Shown in pieces: positions 62,751 to 64,000 of a stretch of DNA of 64,000 nucleotides; within the stretch, counting starts at the first letter, position 1, and each line of letters starts with the position of its first letter. The stretch is from NCBI GenBank assembly GCA_019459055.1, contig JAIBEI010000025.1, positions 1 through 64,000 on the forward strand. Direction: 5' to 3'. A program made the position numbers and the translations under genes. Under the pieces are notes generated by a model, which did not search any database, was not told where the DNA came from, and worked only from the letters and a program-made list of their open reading frames with translations. Origin of the DNA: Thiobacillus sp. (GTDB taxonomy: Bacteria > Pseudomonadota > Gammaproteobacteria > Burkholderiales > Thiobacillaceae).

Positions 62751-64000
62751 ATGCTGCGCGCTTTCCTGCTGTTCCCCCTGCTTTGTCTGACCTTGCTGAG
62801 CACGTCGTTTTCCGCGCGCGCCGCGATGGAAATCCAGGTGATCGGCGGAGCCGCCAGCAAGATTGCGGTGGCATGGGTGCCGTTTCAGGCGGTGCCCGGG
62901 CAGCCGGAACCGACGCTGACCGCGATCGCGGGAGACGACCTCGATCGCAGCGGCCAGTTCAGGCGGGTGGACGTCAGCGGCATGCTGCAGCCGGTCGCGC
63001 CGGCACAGGTCGACTACGGCGTCTGGCGCGGCAAGGGCGCGGACGCCGTGGTCATCGGCCATGTGGCCGCGCTGCCCGGCGGGCGTTTCGAAGTCCGCTT
63101 CTACTTGTTGGATGTCATCAAGCAGACCCAGCTTGCCGCCTTCAGCTACACCATTTCCGCGGCGCAATGGCGCGCCACCGCCCACCAGATCGCCGACATC
63201 GTGTACGAAAAGCTGACCGGCATCCCGGGCGCGTTCAGCAGCCGCATTGCCTATGTGCAGAAACAGGGCAAGCGTTTCGAATTACGGGTGGCCGATGCCG
63301 ACGGGCAAAACCCGCGCACCGTCGTGCGTTCCGACGAGCCGGTGATTTCGCCGCGCTTTTCCCCCGATGGCGCGCGCCTGGCGTATGTGTCGTTCGAGGA
63401 CAAAAAACCGGTGGTGTACGTGCAGTCTCTGCGCGATGGCCGCCGCAGCAAGGTCGCGGCATTCAAGGGTTCCAACTCGGCGCCGGCCTGGGCACCCGAC
63501 GGTCGCCGTCTGGCGGTGGTGTTAACGCGCGATCAGGCCTCGCAGATTTATCTGATCAACGCCGATGGCAGCGGGCTCACCCGGCTCACCCGGGGTGGCA
63601 ATCTCGACACCGAGCCGGTATTTTCGCCCGATGGGAAAACCCTCTTTTTCACCTCGGACCGCGGTGGCAGCGCGCAGATTTACCGCGTGGCGACCAGCGG
63701 CGGCGAACCCCGGCGGGTGACCTTCAGCGGCAGCTACAACGTTTCTCCCGCAATCAGCCCGGATGGCCGGAATCTGACCTATATCAGCCGGGAAGACGGC
63801 CGTTTCAGCGTGGCGCTGCACGAACTGGCCTCGGGCCAGACCCGCGTGCTGACCGATACCGCGCGCGACGAATCACCCAGCTTCGCGCCCAATGGCCAGG
63901 CCGTGCTGTATGCCACCGTGCAGGGCGGGCGCGGTATTCTCGGCACCGTGAGCCTGGACGGAAAAACCCGCACCCGCCTGTCGGAACCGGGCGTGGACGC
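62751..64000 (+). CDS. tolB: Tol-Pal system periplasmic protein TolB (3-prime end outside window)
   Basis: At least 416 codons, open to the window edge and therefore absent from the ORF track. Signal peptide [20 protein letters not shown], an N-terminal alpha/beta domain ([21 protein letters not shown]), then beta-propeller blades with the repeated SPDG motif ([43 protein letters not shown]). It binds Pal and TolA. The roughly 220 nt before it contain short inverted repeats but no gene. Confidence 0.95.
   Translation, partial: MLRAFLLFPLLCLTLLSTSFSARAAMEIQVIGGAASKIAVAWVPFQAVPGQPEPTLTAIAGDDLDRSGQFRRVDVSGMLQPVAPAQVDYGVWRGKGADAVVIGHVAALPGGRFEVRFYLLDVIKQTQLAAFSYTISAAQWRATAHQIADIVYEKLTGIPGAFSSRIAYVQKQGKRFELRVADADGQNPRTVVRSDEPVISPRFSPDGARLAYVSFEDKKPVVYVQSLRDGRRSKVAAFKGSNSAPAWAPDGRRLAVVLTRDQASQIYLINADGSGLTRLTRGGNLDTEPVFSPDGKTLFFTSDRGGSAQIYRVATSGGEPRRVTFSGSYNVSPAISPDGRNLTYISREDGRFSVALHELASGQTRVLTDTARDESPSFAPNGQAVLYATVQGGRGILGTVSLDGKTRTRLSEPGVD

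Overview
The window is high-GC chromosomal DNA with compact operons. It most resembles a sulfur-oxidising betaproteobacterium of the Thiobacillus/Hydrogenophilales type. This is inferred from gene content (flavocytochrome c sulfide dehydrogenase, sulfide:quinone oxidoreductase, a DsrC-like protein, the local minCDE, trp, ruv and tol gene sets); no rRNA is present to confirm it.

Layout. 0.1-6.0 kb: assimilatory nitrite reductase nirBD, a NarK/NasA-type transporter and a fused PP2C phosphatase/Ser-Thr kinase. 6.0-10.4 kb: a lower-GC accessory segment with a HEPN-like protein (+) and a very large Mrr-nuclease/DEAH-helicase protein with six helicase-associated repeats (-); this is a candidate defence module. 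10.9-15.6 kb: cytosine-deaminase-like enzyme, tandem solute-binding protein, cupin, carboxymuconolactone-decarboxylase-like protein, dienelactone hydrolase, PagL-like lipid A deacylase. 15.7-17.6 kb: minCDE. 17.7-21.7 kb: nitrate ABC transporter nrtABD and the ANTAR regulator nasT, both preceded by sigma-54 promoters and leader terminators. 22.1-23.7 kb: fccAB. 24-27 kb: a tandem-repeat region and a GGDEF-EAL protein. 27-30.6 kb: PstS-like protein, porin, hydrolase, TonB-like protein. 30.7-33.1 kb: copA with a CueR-type promoter. 33.4-41.1 kb: small stress-type proteins (PRC-barrel, DUF883, DUF1328, hemerythrin, entericidin), a DsrC/RspA-like protein and a two-component set. 41.2-46.0 kb: mltA, apaG, rpe, gph, trpE. 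46.0-49.05 kb: a sulfide-oxidation module (sigma-54 activator, 67-aa protein, SQR) lying between trpE and trpGDC. 51.6-64 kb: HerA-like ATPase, ROK kinase, yebC, a four-helix-bundle S23 gene, ruvC, a UbiA-family gene, ruvA, a diguanylate cyclase, ruvB, ybgC-tolQRA and the start of tolB.

How the parts work together. Nitrate is imported by NrtABD or the MFS carrier and nitrite is reduced by NirBD. The nrt leader carries the elements expected for NasT-controlled antitermination on top of a sigma-54 promoter. Sulfide is oxidised in the periplasm by FccAB and at the membrane by SQR; the SQR gene has a near-perfect sigma-54 promoter, an inverted-repeat operator and a divergent activator gene.

The least explained structure is a family of degenerate 7-bp repeat arrays (GGGGTGA / GGCGTCA and complements) at gene junctions. 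Several are arranged as inverted arms round a short core, and one pair of arms encloses the S23 four-helix-bundle gene immediately before ruvC. This looks like a small dispersed element family that has remodelled the ruvC start.
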